Below are positions 1 through 7,646 of a stretch of 14,578 nt of DNA, in pieces. The notes under the pieces were generated by a model. It made no database searches. It saw only the letters and a list, made by a program, of their open reading frames with translations, and was not told the DNA's origin. The DNA is from Gammaproteobacteria bacterium (GTDB lineage Bacteria; Pseudomonadota; Gammaproteobacteria; Steroidobacterales; Steroidobacteraceae), in assembly GCA_009923475.1 (NCBI GenBank), contig RFTM01000009.1, positions 1 through 14,578 on the forward strand, given 5' to 3'. Numbering within the stretch: position 1 is the stretch's first letter; the number at the start of each line of letters is the position of its first letter. The translations under genes were made by a program, and so were the position numbers.

Positions 1-114
1 CCCGCCATGGGAAAACTGCCCCAGCTCGATCGCCTTGCGTACGCTCACCGCGTAGCGCTCGCGGATCCACTCGGCCAGCGCGCGTCTGCGCGCTGGCCTC
101 AGAGCTTTTTTCGG
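1..114 (-). CDS. IS3-family transposase OrfB, N-terminal fragment (cut by window edge)
   Basis: Just after the slippery heptamer, the -1 frame relative to orfA stays open to the window edge. It encodes about 34 residues, including the stretch RRRALAEWIRERYAVSVRKA, a typical start for the OrfB part of the OrfAB fusion transposase of this IS group. OrfB carries the DDE integrase core that cuts and joins the IS ends, but that core lies beyond the window. There is no good separate start codon (only a CTG at 100-102), so it is probably made as an OrfAB fusion by frameshifting. Whether the full orfB is intact cannot be seen. Confidence 0.72.
73..111 (-). promoter_or_regulatory. Programmed -1 ribosomal frameshift signal (A6G heptamer plus hairpin)
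   Basis: On the minus strand the heptamer A-AAA-AAG (111 to 105) sits in the phase needed for tandem -1 slippage. Six bases later, after CTCTGA (which includes the orfA stop), begins a perfect 11-bp stem: GGCCAGCGCGC at 73-83 pairs with GCGCGCTGGCC at 88-98, with a four-base loop at 84-87. Heptamer, short spacer and stable stem form the arrangement known to drive OrfAB synthesis in IS3-family elements. Confidence 0.85.
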
Positions 115-365
115 GCGACTTCTCCCAGGATGTGCTTGTCGAGCGTGAGCTCGGCGACCAGACGCTTGAGCCTCGCGTTTTCGTCACGCAGCTGACGCAT
201 CTCCCGGATCTCGGTCATGCCAAGCTTGCCGTACTTCTTTTTCCACAGGTAGAAGCTCGCCTCGCTCACGCCCAGTTGCCGACAGACGTCGACCACGGGC
301 GTTCCGCCCTCAGCTTGGCGCAGCGCGTAGGTGATCTGCTCTTCCGTAAACCGCTTGCCCTTCAT
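99..365 (-). CDS. IS3-family transposase OrfA
   Basis: An 88-residue DNA-binding protein that recognises the IS ends and, fused to OrfB, forms the active transposase. Residues 5-50 form the helix-turn-helix of the HTH_Tnp_1 type (FTEEQITYALRQAEGG, then VCRQLGVSEASFYLWKKKYG). Residues 53-80 are a heptad-rich leucine-zipper-like helix used for oligomerisation in this family. The length matches typical OrfA proteins. The ATG has a strong Shine-Dalgarno, GAGGAG, close upstream. The last codons, CGA AAA AAG CTC TGA, contain the slippery heptamer used to shift into orfB. The gene appears intact; activity depends on the unseen part of the element. Confidence 0.93.
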   Translation of the reverse strand: MKGKRFTEEQITYALRQAEGGTPVVDVCRQLGVSEASFYLWKKKYGKLGMTEIREMRQLRDENARLKRLVAELTLDKHILGEVARKKL

Positions 366-450
366 GCTCCTCGTCTCCTCTGGTGGGAAACCTCAGAGCC
401 AACTTAGTCCAACTCCAAACTGTCCGGAATTCGGGGACGACGTCACCCCG

Positions 451-1545
451 CTAAAGGATCAACACGAACTTTCCGACATGCCGCTTCTCGAGGAAGGCGC
501 GCTGGGCGTCGGCGATGCGTTCGAGAGGGAAGGTGGCGGCGACCAGCGGCCGGATCTCGCCGCGCTCGATGTAGCCGACGAGGTTCGGGAACACCGGCTC
601 GTCCCAGGCGGTGCAGCCGACGAGCGTCAGGTCCTTGAGATAGAAGCTGCGCATGTCGAGCGACACGATCGGCCCGCCGATCGCGCCCGACGAGGCATAG
701 CGGCCGCCGCGGCGCAGCAGCTTCAGCATCGCGCCGAAGTGCGGGCCGGCGACATTGTCGACGACGAGATCGACCGACTCCTCGCCGAGCAAGGCCACGG
801 CATCGTCGTGGCGGTCGATCACCCGATCGGCGCCGATCGCGCGCACCTGCTCGGCCTTCGACGACCCCGCGATCGCGGTCACGCGCGCGCCGCGACGCTT
901 GGCAAGTTGCACGGCCGCGGACCCGACGCCCCCTGAGGCGCCCGTCACCAGCACATGCTCGCCCGCGGCTGCCTTTGCGCGGTGCAGCATGTTCTCGGCG
1001 GTGGCGTAGGCGCAGGGGATGCTCGCGAGCTCGGCATCCGTCCAGTCGCAGCGCACCTCGAACACCTCGGCGGCCGGCACCTTCACGTACTCGGCGAAGG
1101 CGCCGTCGAAGTCGGAGCCCATCCAGATGTTCTCCATCGAGCCGAAACCCTGTGGCCGCATGCAGGCACGCACCAGCACCCGGCGCCCGAGCAGCGCGCT
1201 ATCGACACCCGGCCCCGCCTCGACCACCCGCCCGCAGCAGTCCGTGCCCTGTATGAACGGGAATGGCGTGGCCACGTTCCAGCCACCGTCGGGTTTGTGG
1301 GTGGGCCGTTCTTCTTCGATGGCAGCAGCGGCATTGGTCGCGGTGCTCACTGACGACGAATACCAGCCGAGCCGGGTGTTGATCTCGGTGTTGTTCACGC
1401 CCGCCGCAAGCACGCGCAGCAGCACCTCGCCGGGGCCAGGCTCGGGGACGGGCACATCGCGCCACGCCAGACGGTCGTAGCCGCCGTTGCCGGTGGTGAC
1501 CACGGCCTTCATGGTCGCAGGCTTGTTCTGCGCAGGCTGCTGCAT
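451..1545 (-). CDS. Medium-chain (zinc-ADH superfamily) NAD(P)H dehydrogenase/quinone reductase-like
   Basis: A 364-residue cytosolic oxidoreductase of the medium-chain dehydrogenase/reductase superfamily. The N-terminal GroES-like domain (about residues 12-165) has the family start MKAVV, GEVLLRVLAAGVNNTEIN and IQGTDCCGRVVEAGPGV. The Rossmann domain follows, with TGASGGVGSA at 201-210 binding NAD(P)H, and the C-terminus ends in HVGKFVLIL. The GHE motif of zinc alcohol dehydrogenases is absent, so it is closer to the alcohol dehydrogenase-like/quinone reductase branch; the substrate is unknown. The frame stays open upstream to 1689, but ATG 1545 lies 10 bases after the upstream gene's stop; ATG 1512 (MKAVV) is an alternative. 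It is last in the minus-strand operon, and the IS abuts its stop, so the final residues may have been altered by the insertion. Confidence 0.85.
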   Translation of the reverse strand: MQQPAQNKPATMKAVVTTGNGGYDRLAWRDVPVPEPGPGEVLLRVLAAGVNNTEINTRLGWYSSSVSTATNAAAAIEEERPTHKPDGGWNVATPFPFIQGTDCCGRVVEAGPGVDSALLGRRVLVRACMRPQGFGSMENIWMGSDFDGAFAEYVKVPAAEVFEVRCDWTDAELASIPCAYATAENMLHRAKAAAGEHVLVTGASGGVGSAAVQLAKRRGARVTAIAGSSKAEQVRAIGADRVIDRHDDAVALLGEESVDLVVDNVAGPHFGAMLKLLRRGGRYASSGAIGGPIVSLDMRSFYLKDLTLVGCTAWDEPVFPNLVGYIERGEIRPLVAATFPLERIADAQRAFLEKRHVGKFVLIL

Positions 1546-1555
1546 CTGATCGCCG

Positions 1556-2401
1556 TCAGTCGACGAGCGCGTCGGCACGCAGCCCGGCGCGCTCGAGGTG
1601 GATGGGCAACACGCGGCCGTAGAGTTGGCGGGTGCGCTCGGGGCTGCCGACCATGCCGGGCTCCTCGGCGAAGCTGAAGATCGCCACATAGCGCAGACGC
1701 GGCCCGGCGAGCGGCGTCACGCGATGCAGCGAGTGGCGGCCCTTGAAGATCTGCAGGTCGCCGGGCTCGAGGCGCAGCGTATGGATGAGCGAAGGATCGC
1801 CATCGAGCACGCGCCCGACGCCTTCGTAGTTCTCGTCGGTGGGCGTGCGCAGCCAAGGGCTGTACTCGAAATCGCCGCCCTGTTCCGCATTCTGGATTGC
1901 GAGGGTGACGGTGTAGTTGTTCGTGTCGAAGTGCCAGGGGAAGCCGCCGCCCTCCTCCGCCAGGTTCACGATCACATCGGCGAGAGGGTCGGCGTAGCGA
2001 TGGAAGCGCGGTTCGCCGAGCGCCTGCTGGATGAACGGCGCGAAGGCCGGCCACTCGTAGAGGGCGCGCAGCAGGCTGTCCGCGCCGAAGTTGTCCGCGG
2101 GGACGAAGGCGTTCGAGCGATCATAGAACCTCCGCAGCGGATGCGAGACCGGCAGCTCCGGACGGTCCTGCGTGAAGTACGGGTTGGTGCGGTTGAAGTT
2201 GCGATGCCCGAACGGCGCCGTGCGGTCGCACTCGGCGACGAGGTCATGGATCCGCTCGGCGCGGACGAAGCCCTTCAGCACCGCGCAGCCGACCGAGTCG
2301 ATCGCCGCGCGCGCCTCCGCGATGAGCGCGTCACGCGCCGCGCCCGGCCGGTCGATGGGATAGCGGGCGAGGTCGATCAGGTCGCGGGCGATCGGCGGCA
2401 T
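1556..2401 (-). CDS. Fe(II)/2-oxoglutarate-dependent oxygenase, HalD/BesD-like family
   Basis: A 281-residue non-haem iron oxygenase with a double-stranded beta-helix core (numbered here with the preceding GTG codon as residue 1). The iron-binding facial triad is visible as WHFDTNNYTVTLAI (H158, D160) and GRHSLHRVTP (H227), followed by R236/R238, which can hold 2-oxoglutarate. The sequence style, with the GGDFEYSPWLRT block and the GDLQIFKGRHSLHRVTP ending, resembles proteins named after the free-amino-acid halogenases HalD and BesD. Halogenases have Gly or Ala in place of the Asp, so D160 predicts hydroxylation or desaturation rather than chlorination. ATG 2401 has AGGAGA five bases upstream; the GTG at 2404 is too close to it. 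It lies 45 bases after the molybdopterin subunit gene and 10 bases before the dehydrogenase, so it is co-transcribed. Substrate unknown. Confidence 0.85.
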   Translation of the reverse strand: MPPIARDLIDLARYPIDRPGAARDALIAEARAAIDSVGCAVLKGFVRAERIHDLVAECDRTAPFGHRNFNRTNPYFTQDRPELPVSHPLRRFYDRSNAFVPADNFGADSLLRALYEWPAFAPFIQQALGEPRFHRYADPLADVIVNLAEEGGGFPWHFDTNNYTVTLAIQNAEQGGDFEYSPWLRTPTDENYEGVGRVLDGDPSLIHTLRLEPGDLQIFKGRHSLHRVTPLAGPRLRYVAIFSFAEEPGMVGSPERTRQLYGRVLPIHLERAGLRADALVD

Positions 2402-2446
2402 CACACTCTCCTGGACAGACCTCTGGACGGTACGCCAACTTGCCGT

Positions 2447-4726
2447 TCAGGCGAGCGTGAAACCCTCTTTCGTGATCGGCAGCGTGCGGATCCGATGGCC
2501 CGTGGCCGCGTGGATCGCGTTGCAGATCGCGGGGACCGCCGGCGGGAACACCGGCTCGCCGAGTCCGGTCGGCGAACGGTCGCTCTGCACGAAGTGCGTC
2601 TCGACCTTGGGCGCCACCGCCATGCGCGGCAGCGGATAGCGATCGAAGTTCGCCTGTTGCGCGGCGCCGTTCTCCATGGTGACCTCGAGGGCCATGGTGC
2701 CGATGGCATCGACCACGCTGCCCTCGCACTGGTTCTCGGCGGCCGAGAGGTTGATCACCGGACCGACATCGGCGGCGACGGTCACCTTGTGCACCGTGAC
2801 CTTCTTGGAGGCATCGACGCTGACCTCGGCGACCTCGGCGATATGACCGAGGTGGCTGAAGTAGAACGCGAGACCGTGGTGGTGACCCTTCGGCAAGCGT
2901 TTGCCCCAGCCGGCCTTTTCAGCGGCGAGCTTGATCACACCGATCGCGCGGTCGGGATCGAGTCCGCGGTTGGTCGGCGCGCCCGTGCCGGACTTGCGAC
3001 CGAACAGCTCGACCAGAAACTCCACATGGTCGCGTCCGGCGGCGACAGCGACCTCGTGCAGGAAGGACTGCTGCACCCAGGCCATGGTGTTGGACCCGGG
3101 AGCACGCCACCACACCACCGGCGTCGACAGCGGCAAGAACGACTGGGAGGCGCGGTAGTCGTCGACATAGTCCGCGGGGAACTCGTTCGGCGAGATGCCG
3201 CCGCCCTTCGAGACCTTGCCCGACGCGGTGTCCTTGAAGGTGACCATGTGGGCATCGAACGCGGCGAGCTTGCCCTGCGCATCGATACCCGCTCGATATC
3301 CCATGAAACCGCCGACACGGTAAGCGTCGTGGCGCATGTCGTCCTCGCGGGTCCACACGACCTTCACCGGGCCGTCGACCCGCCGCGACAGGTAGGCGGC
3401 TTCGCAGACGAAATCGTTCATCAAACGGCGACCGAAACCGCCGCCGACGCGCATCTGGTTGAGCTTGACCTTGTCCGCCGGGAGCCCGGCGGCTGCACCG
3501 ACCAGGGCCGCGTCCGGCAGCTGCATCGGCGCCCACAGCTCGACCGCACCATCCTTGAACCACGCGACCGTGTTCTGCGGCTCGAGCTGGGCGTGCGCGA
3601 CGAAGCCGAACTGGTAGAAGGCCTCGACGGTCTTGCTCTTTGCTGTGGCCAGCGCCTTTTCGACATCGCCCTTCGCCTTGACGACCGTCTCGCCCTGCGG
3701 CTTCTTCGACAGCGCCCGCGCCTGCTGCACGAAGCCCGTCCAACTGTCCTTGGAGGCGGTAGCGGTGTCCCACTCGACCTTCAGCGCCTTGCGCGCGGAG
3801 AGCACCGCCCAGGTGTTCTTGCCGATGATCGCGACGCCAGGCAACACGCCTGTCTTCATCACGTCCGCGACGGGCGGCGTGCCCTCGATGATGAAGGCAT
3901 CGATGATTCCCGGCAGTCTCTTGATCTCGTCGGCGTTGAAGCTCTTGGCCTTGCCGCCCACCGAGGGGCATTTCTCGATGCTGGCGTAGCGCATGCCCGG
4001 CAACTGCACATCGAGCGCGAACAGCGGCTTGCCCGTGACGATCGCGGGGTTGTCGACGCCCGTGAAGCGCTGGCCGATGAGCTTGTAGTCCTTGCGCGCC
4101 TTCAGCTTCAGCGACCGGATGTCCGGCACCGGCAGCGCGGCGGCGGCCGTGGCGAGCGAGCCGTAGCTCGCTTTCCTGCCGCTTGCGGCGTGGATCACCG
4201 TGCTCTCGGAGGTGGCGAGTTCGGAGACTGGCACGCCCCACTGCTGCGCCGCGGCGGCGACGAGCATCGCGCGCGCGCCGGCGCCGGCGTGGCGCAGCTC
4301 GTCCCAAGCCAAGGGGGTCGACATCGAGCCGCCTGCGATCTGCATGCCGTAGACCGCGGCGTTCACCTCGGCCTGCGCTACCGTGACATCGGACCATTTG
4401 GCGTCGAGCTCTTCGGCGAGGATCACGCCGAAGCCGGTCTTGATGCCCTGCCCGATCTCCGGGTTCTTCGAGATGAGGGTGATCTTGCCGTCCGGTGCGA
4501 TGCGCACGAACGCGCCCGGTACGAACGGCCGCGGCGGCGGACCCGACTGCGCCTGTGCATCGCCCGGCACGCCCAGGGACAGCCCGAGCACGAGGCCACC
4601 TGCGGCGCCACCCGCCACTTTGATGAAGCCGCGACGGCTCAGATTGGGGAGCATCCCGGGGGCGACATCCGCGCCCGTGCCTGGGCCAGCGCCGAGCATC
4701 ATCTGGTTGAACTGCTCGCCGTCCAT
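2447..4726 (-). CDS. Xanthine dehydrogenase-family molybdopterin-binding subunit (IorB type), Tat-exported
   Basis: The large catalytic subunit (759 residues) of a periplasmic molybdenum hydroxylase that oxidises aldehydes or N-heterocycles, with water supplying the oxygen. A twin-arginine signal, LSRRGFIKVAGGAAGG (RR at 31-32), precedes the hydrophobic stretch and the GDAQAQ cleavage region. Cofactor-binding motifs include QMRVGGGFGRR, and the C-terminal PTGLGEPVFPPA contains the conserved catalytic Glu (about E724). With only a 2Fe-2S partner and no FAD subunit nearby, it matches the IorAB layout, which passes electrons to a cytochrome rather than NAD. The ATG overlaps the partner's stop (TGATG), and AAGGAG lies eight bases upstream; a GTG directly before the ATG is a possible alternative. 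The 30 residues before the RR are longer than in a usual Tat signal. The true substrate cannot be deduced. Confidence 0.9.
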   Translation of the reverse strand: MDGEQFNQMMLGAGPGTGADVAPGMLPNLSRRGFIKVAGGAAGGLVLGLSLGVPGDAQAQSGPPPRPFVPGAFVRIAPDGKITLISKNPEIGQGIKTGFGVILAEELDAKWSDVTVAQAEVNAAVYGMQIAGGSMSTPLAWDELRHAGAGARAMLVAAAAQQWGVPVSELATSESTVIHAASGRKASYGSLATAAAALPVPDIRSLKLKARKDYKLIGQRFTGVDNPAIVTGKPLFALDVQLPGMRYASIEKCPSVGGKAKSFNADEIKRLPGIIDAFIIEGTPPVADVMKTGVLPGVAIIGKNTWAVLSARKALKVEWDTATASKDSWTGFVQQARALSKKPQGETVVKAKGDVEKALATAKSKTVEAFYQFGFVAHAQLEPQNTVAWFKDGAVELWAPMQLPDAALVGAAAGLPADKVKLNQMRVGGGFGRRLMNDFVCEAAYLSRRVDGPVKVVWTREDDMRHDAYRVGGFMGYRAGIDAQGKLAAFDAHMVTFKDTASGKVSKGGGISPNEFPADYVDDYRASQSFLPLSTPVVWWRAPGSNTMAWVQQSFLHEVAVAAGRDHVEFLVELFGRKSGTGAPTNRGLDPDRAIGVIKLAAEKAGWGKRLPKGHHHGLAFYFSHLGHIAEVAEVSVDASKKVTVHKVTVAADVGPVINLSAAENQCEGSVVDAIGTMALEVTMENGAAQQANFDRYPLPRMAVAPKVETHFVQSDRSPTGLGEPVFPPAVPAICNAIHAATGHRIRTLPITKEGFTLA

Positions 4727-5226
4727 CACGCCTTCTCCTTACCAATCTGGCCCTTGCCGGCCTGGCCCTTACCCGTCTGAGCAGCAGCCTTGATCGCCTT
4801 CTTGATGCGTCCGTAGGTGCCGCAGCGGCAGATGTTGCCGGCCATCGCTTCGTCGATCTGCGCGTCGGTCGGGTCGGGGTTGGTCGCGAGCAGCGCCGTG
4901 GCCGACATCAGCTGGCCCGCCTGACAGTAGCCGCACTGCGCGACATCGTGGTCGACCCAGGCCTGCTGCAACGTCGAGAGCCGTTCGCCCTGGGCGAGGC
5001 CCTCGACCGTGGTGATTTTCAGGCCGGCGACGGCGCTAACGGGGATCTGACAGGCGCGGACGGGCTGTCCGTCGAGGTGCACCGTGCAGGCACCGCACTG
5101 GGCGATGCCGCAACCGTATTTGGTGCCGACGAGACCAAGCTCGTCGCGCAGCACCCAGAGCAGCGGCGTGTCATGCGCCACCCCGTCGAGTTGGAGGTCC
5201 TTGCCGTTGACTTGGAGTCGCATCAT
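4726..5226 (-). CDS. 2Fe-2S subunit of molybdenum hydroxylase (IorA/CoxS type)
   Basis: A 166-residue electron-transfer subunit carrying two [2Fe-2S] clusters. The N-terminal plant-ferredoxin-type domain binds one through C39, C44, C47 and C59 ([17 protein letters not shown]). The C-terminal helical domain binds the second through C98, C101, C133 and C135 (QCGYCQAGQ and [10 protein letters not shown]). It passes electrons from the molybdenum site of the IorB-type partner, whose start codon overlaps this stop. Having no signal of its own, it is expected to be carried across the membrane with the Tat-bearing large subunit. The start is one of two adjacent ATGs (5226 or 5223), preceded by the weak Shine-Dalgarno GGTGAG. 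The tail is an unusual Lys/Gly repeat ([16 protein letters not shown]) beyond the conserved domain. The start region is duplicated at 8197-8219. Confidence 0.92.
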   Translation of the reverse strand: MMRLQVNGKDLQLDGVAHDTPLLWVLRDELGLVGTKYGCGIAQCGACTVHLDGQPVRACQIPVSAVAGLKITTVEGLAQGERLSTLQQAWVDHDVAQCGYCQAGQLMSATALLATNPDPTDAQIDEAMAGNICRCGTYGRIKKAIKAAAQTGKGQAGKGQIGKEKA

Positions 5227-5237
5227 GGTCGCTCACC
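5215..5237 (-). repeat. 23-base direct repeat, copy 1 (over the 2Fe-2S gene start)
   Basis: On the minus strand this reads GGTGAGCGAC, then C, then ATGATGCGACTC. It contains the ribosome binding site and first four codons of the 2Fe-2S subunit gene. The same sequence with a single mismatch recurs in the same orientation at 8197-8219. Beyond ATGATGCGACTC, both copies continue after a three-base offset with GTCAACG. Confidence 0.9.
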
Positions 5238-5287
5238 AGGCTGGGTCGTGGATGGGATGCCCGGCTCCGATTTTGCCTGAGCGCCGT

Positions 5288-5322
5288 GGCGGACGCAGCG
5301 GATCCGCCGGGCCGAGAGGCCC
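5288..5322. other. Two adjacent GC-rich hairpins between the divergent 2Fe-2S gene and ahpC
   Basis: GGCGGA (5288-5293) pairs with TCCGCC (5303-5308) around a nine-base loop. Directly after it, GGGCC (5309-5313) pairs with GGCCC (5318-5322) around GAGA. They could structure the 5' leader of either divergent transcript. There is no T-run marking them as terminators. They lie in the 223-base intergenic region, where no convincing sigma-70 promoter could be assigned. Confidence 0.35.
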
Positions 5323-5449
5323 ATCGACGGCGTCTATCACCGACATCGGAACAGACGATTGGAACTATGGACCGCCAGACGCCAATCTGCGCTCGCGTCG
5401 CAGGAGCGCGGCGCCTCATCCCCCGTTCTACACATCGCCAGGAAGCCAC

Positions 5450-6013
5450 ATGTCCCTCATCAATACCGTCATCAAGCCGTTCAAGGCCACCGCCTACCAC
5501 AACGGCAAGTTCGTCGAAGTGACCGACCAGTCCCTGAAGGGCAAGTGGTCCGTCGTGTTCTTCTACCCCGCCGACTTCACCTTCGTCTGCCCGACCGAGC
5601 TCGGCGACCTCGCCGATCATTACGCCACCCTGCAGTCGCTGGGCGTCGAGGTGTACGGCGTGTCGACCGACACCCACTTCACGCACAAGGCCTGGCACGA
5701 CACCTCGGACACGATCCGCAAGGTCCAGTACCCGCTCGTCGGCGACCCGACCGGCACCATCACCCGCAACTTCGGCGTGATGATCGAAGAGGAAGGCCTT
5801 GCGCTGCGCGGCACCTTCGTCATCAACCCCGACGGTGTGATCAAGCTCTGCGAGATCCACGACAACGGCATCGGCCGTGACGCCAAGGAGCTGCTGCGCA
5901 AGGTCCAGGCCGCGCAGTATGTCGCCAAGAACCCGGGCCAGGTGTGCCCGGCGAAGTGGACCCCGGGCGCCGAGACCCTGAAGCCCTCGCTCGACCTCGT
6001 CGGCAAGATCTGA
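5450..6013 (+). CDS. ahpC: Alkyl hydroperoxide reductase subunit C (2-Cys peroxiredoxin)
   Basis: A cytosolic typical 2-Cys peroxiredoxin of 187 residues, the same length as the well-known enterobacterial AhpC. It reduces hydrogen peroxide, organic peroxides and peroxynitrite. The peroxidatic cysteine is C47 in [14 protein letters not shown] and the resolving cysteine is C166 in [10 protein letters not shown]. The catalytic Thr/Arg pocket and the GGLG/YF-like over-oxidation-sensitive region follow family norms only in outline. The ATG at 5450 has AGGAAG five bases upstream and gives the canonical MSLINT start; the frame is open further upstream but that part is not conserved. The partner reductase gene follows after 36 bases and they are surely co-transcribed. 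No convincing OxyR site was found upstream. Confidence 0.97.
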   Translation: MSLINTVIKPFKATAYHNGKFVEVTDQSLKGKWSVVFFYPADFTFVCPTELGDLADHYATLQSLGVEVYGVSTDTHFTHKAWHDTSDTIRKVQYPLVGDPTGTITRNFGVMIEEEGLALRGTFVINPDGVIKLCEIHDNGIGRDAKELLRKVQAAQYVAKNPGQVCPAKWTPGAETLKPSLDLVGKI

Positions 6014-6049
6014 CCGGTCGCCGCGCGGACCTCACCGAGGAAGACCCTG

Positions 6050-7630
6050 ATGCTCGACGACGCTCTCCAGTCACAGCTCCGGACCTATCTCACGAAGATG
6101 GTCCGGCCCGTCGAGCTCATCGCCTCCCTCGATGAGTCCCAGGGTGCGCAGGAGATGCGCACCCTGCTCGAGACGATCGCCAGCCTGACCGACAAGGTGT
6201 CGGTCAGGCTGGACGGTCGGAACGAGCGCCGCCCCTCGTTCCAGATCCGCCGCGAAGGCGAGCAGACCTCGCCGCATTTCGCGGCGGTGCCGCTCGGCCA
6301 CGAGTTCACCTCGCTGGTGTTGGCGCTGCTGTGGAGCGGCGGCCATCCGCCCAAGGCCGAGGCGGCCACCCTCGAGACCATCCGCGGCCTGCAGGGCCCG
6401 CTGCGGTTCGAGGTGTTCATGTCCCTCTCCTGCCACAACTGCCCGGATGTGGTGCAGGCGCTGACCTTGATGTCGGTGCTCAACCCCGCCATCGAGACCG
6501 TCGTCATCGACGGCGCGCTCTACCAGGACGAAGTCACGGCGCGTCAGGTGATGGCGGTGCCGATGGTGTTCCTCAACGGCGAACTCTTCGGCTCCGGCCG
6601 CATGAGCCTCGAGGAGATCGTCGCCCGTCTCGACACGCAGAGCGCCGACAAGGAGCGCGCCAAGATCGACGCCAAGGCGCCGTTCGACGTGCTGATCATC
6701 GGCGGCGGACCCGCCGGCGCGGCCGCAGCGGTCTACGCCGCTCGCAAGGGCCTGCGCACGGGCATCGCCTCCGAACGCTTCGGCGGCCAGACCAACGACA
6801 CACTGGGCATCGAGAACTACATCTCGGTGCTGGAGACGCAGGGCCCGCGTTTCGCCACCGACCTCGAGGCGCATGTGCGCCATTACGGTGTCGACATCAT
6901 GGACCTGCAGCGCGCCGAGAAGGTCGTACCGCCCGCCGCACCCGGCGGTCTCGTCGAGGTCAGGATGGGCCACGGCGGCACGTTGCGCGCGCGCGCGGTC
7001 ATCCTCGCGACCGGCGCCCGCTGGCGCAATGTCGGCGTCCCCGGCGAAGCCGAGTACCGCAACCGCGGCGTCGCCTACTGCCCGCACTGCGATGGGCCGC
7101 TCTTCAAAGGCAAGCGCGTCGCCGTCATCGGCGGCGGCAACTCGGGCGTGGAAGCCGCGATCGACCTCGCCGGCGTGGTCGGCCACGTGACCGTGGTCGA
7201 GTTCGCCGATCAGCTCAAGGCCGACGCGGTGCTGGTCGCGAAGCTCAAGAGCCTTGCCAACACCACCATCATCCTGAACGCCCAGACCACCGCCATCGAG
7301 GGCGATGGCAAGACCGTCACCGGCCTCACCTCCAAGGACCGCAGCTCGGGCGAGGCGAAGACGCTCACCCTCGACGGCGTGTTCGTCCAGATCGGTCTCG
7401 TCCCCAACACCGAGTTCCTGAAGGGCACCGTGGCGCTTTCGCGCTTCGGCGAGATCGTGGTGGACCACCACGGCGCCACCGACGCGCCGGGCGTGTTCGC
7501 GGCGGGCGATGCCACCACCGTGCCCTACAAGCAGATCGTCATCGCCGCGGGCGATGGCGCCAAGGCGGCGCTCGGCGCCTTCGATTACCTGATCCGCAGT
7601 TCCGCGCCCGCAGTCGACGCGGCGGCCTGA
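6050..7630 (+). CDS. ahpF: Alkyl hydroperoxide reductase subunit F (NADH:AhpC disulfide reductase)
   Basis: A 526-residue flavoprotein that uses NADH to re-reduce AhpC. The N-terminal tandem thioredoxin-like domain (1-200) carries the C128-x-x-C131 centre ([10 protein letters not shown]). The thioredoxin reductase-like body follows, with the FAD motif [18 protein letters not shown] (about 214-231), the redox pair C344-x-x-C347 (AYCPHCDGP), the NAD(P)H motif [12 protein letters not shown] (359-370) and the C-terminal FAD signature [19 protein letters not shown]. Length and domain order match AhpF and rule out plain thioredoxin reductase. The ATG has GAGGAAG upstream. It ends 16 bases before the stop of the convergent DUF456 gene, and no clear terminator hairpin is visible in that gap. 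Confidence 0.97.
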   Translation: MLDDALQSQLRTYLTKMVRPVELIASLDESQGAQEMRTLLETIASLTDKVSVRLDGRNERRPSFQIRREGEQTSPHFAAVPLGHEFTSLVLALLWSGGHPPKAEAATLETIRGLQGPLRFEVFMSLSCHNCPDVVQALTLMSVLNPAIETVVIDGALYQDEVTARQVMAVPMVFLNGELFGSGRMSLEEIVARLDTQSADKERAKIDAKAPFDVLIIGGGPAGAAAAVYAARKGLRTGIASERFGGQTNDTLGIENYISVLETQGPRFATDLEAHVRHYGVDIMDLQRAEKVVPPAAPGGLVEVRMGHGGTLRARAVILATGARWRNVGVPGEAEYRNRGVAYCPHCDGPLFKGKRVAVIGGGNSGVEAAIDLAGVVGHVTVVEFADQLKADAVLVAKLKSLANTTIILNAQTTAIEGDGKTVTGLTSKDRSSGEAKTLTLDGVFVQIGLVPNTEFLKGTVALSRFGEIVVDHHGATDAPGVFAAGDATTVPYKQIVIAAGDGAKAALGAFDYLIRSSAPAVDAAA

Positions 7631-7646
7631 GGCGACGCGCGGAAGG

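Larger units (their letters stand above)
1..445 (-). mobile_element. IS3-family insertion sequence, one end (partial)
   Basis: This is the orfA-proximal end of an IS3-family element read on the minus strand, truncated by the window start inside orfB. The support is a complete orfA with an IS3-type helix-turn-helix, the start of orfB in the -1 frame, and a slippery heptamer plus hairpin at their junction. The outer end is inferred at about 445, where the minus strand reads TGACGTCGTCCCCGAATTCC; a TG at the tip is typical of IS3-family ends. The other terminal repeat is outside the window, so the exact boundary and target duplication cannot be confirmed. It lies just downstream of the dehydrogenase gene ending at 451. 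Confidence 0.8.

Noticed and set aside
1598..4780. A 1,060-codon open frame on the plus strand
   Set aside because: It runs antisense across the oxygenase and molybdopterin subunit genes and is rich in Arg, Asp and Gly, as expected of a GC-rich codon shadow. It has no recognisable domain.
5330..5400. Possible OxyR-binding site or GGAAC-type ECF sigma promoter upstream of ahpC
   Set aside because: Two CTAT motifs are 31 bases apart, not the 22 expected for OxyR half-sites, and the ATAG partners are missing. GGAAC occurs twice (5348 and 5361), but no -10 partner is found at a normal distance.
6071..7471. Long antisense open frames within ahpF and the 639-codon plus-frame overlap (6331-8250)
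   Set aside because: Low-complexity Arg/Ala/Gly/His composition and full overlap with the clear AhpF coding frame mark them as shadows.
7631..7646. Bidirectional terminator between ahpF and DUF456
   Set aside because: Only 16 bases separate the stops, and no stem with a T-run can be seen there.
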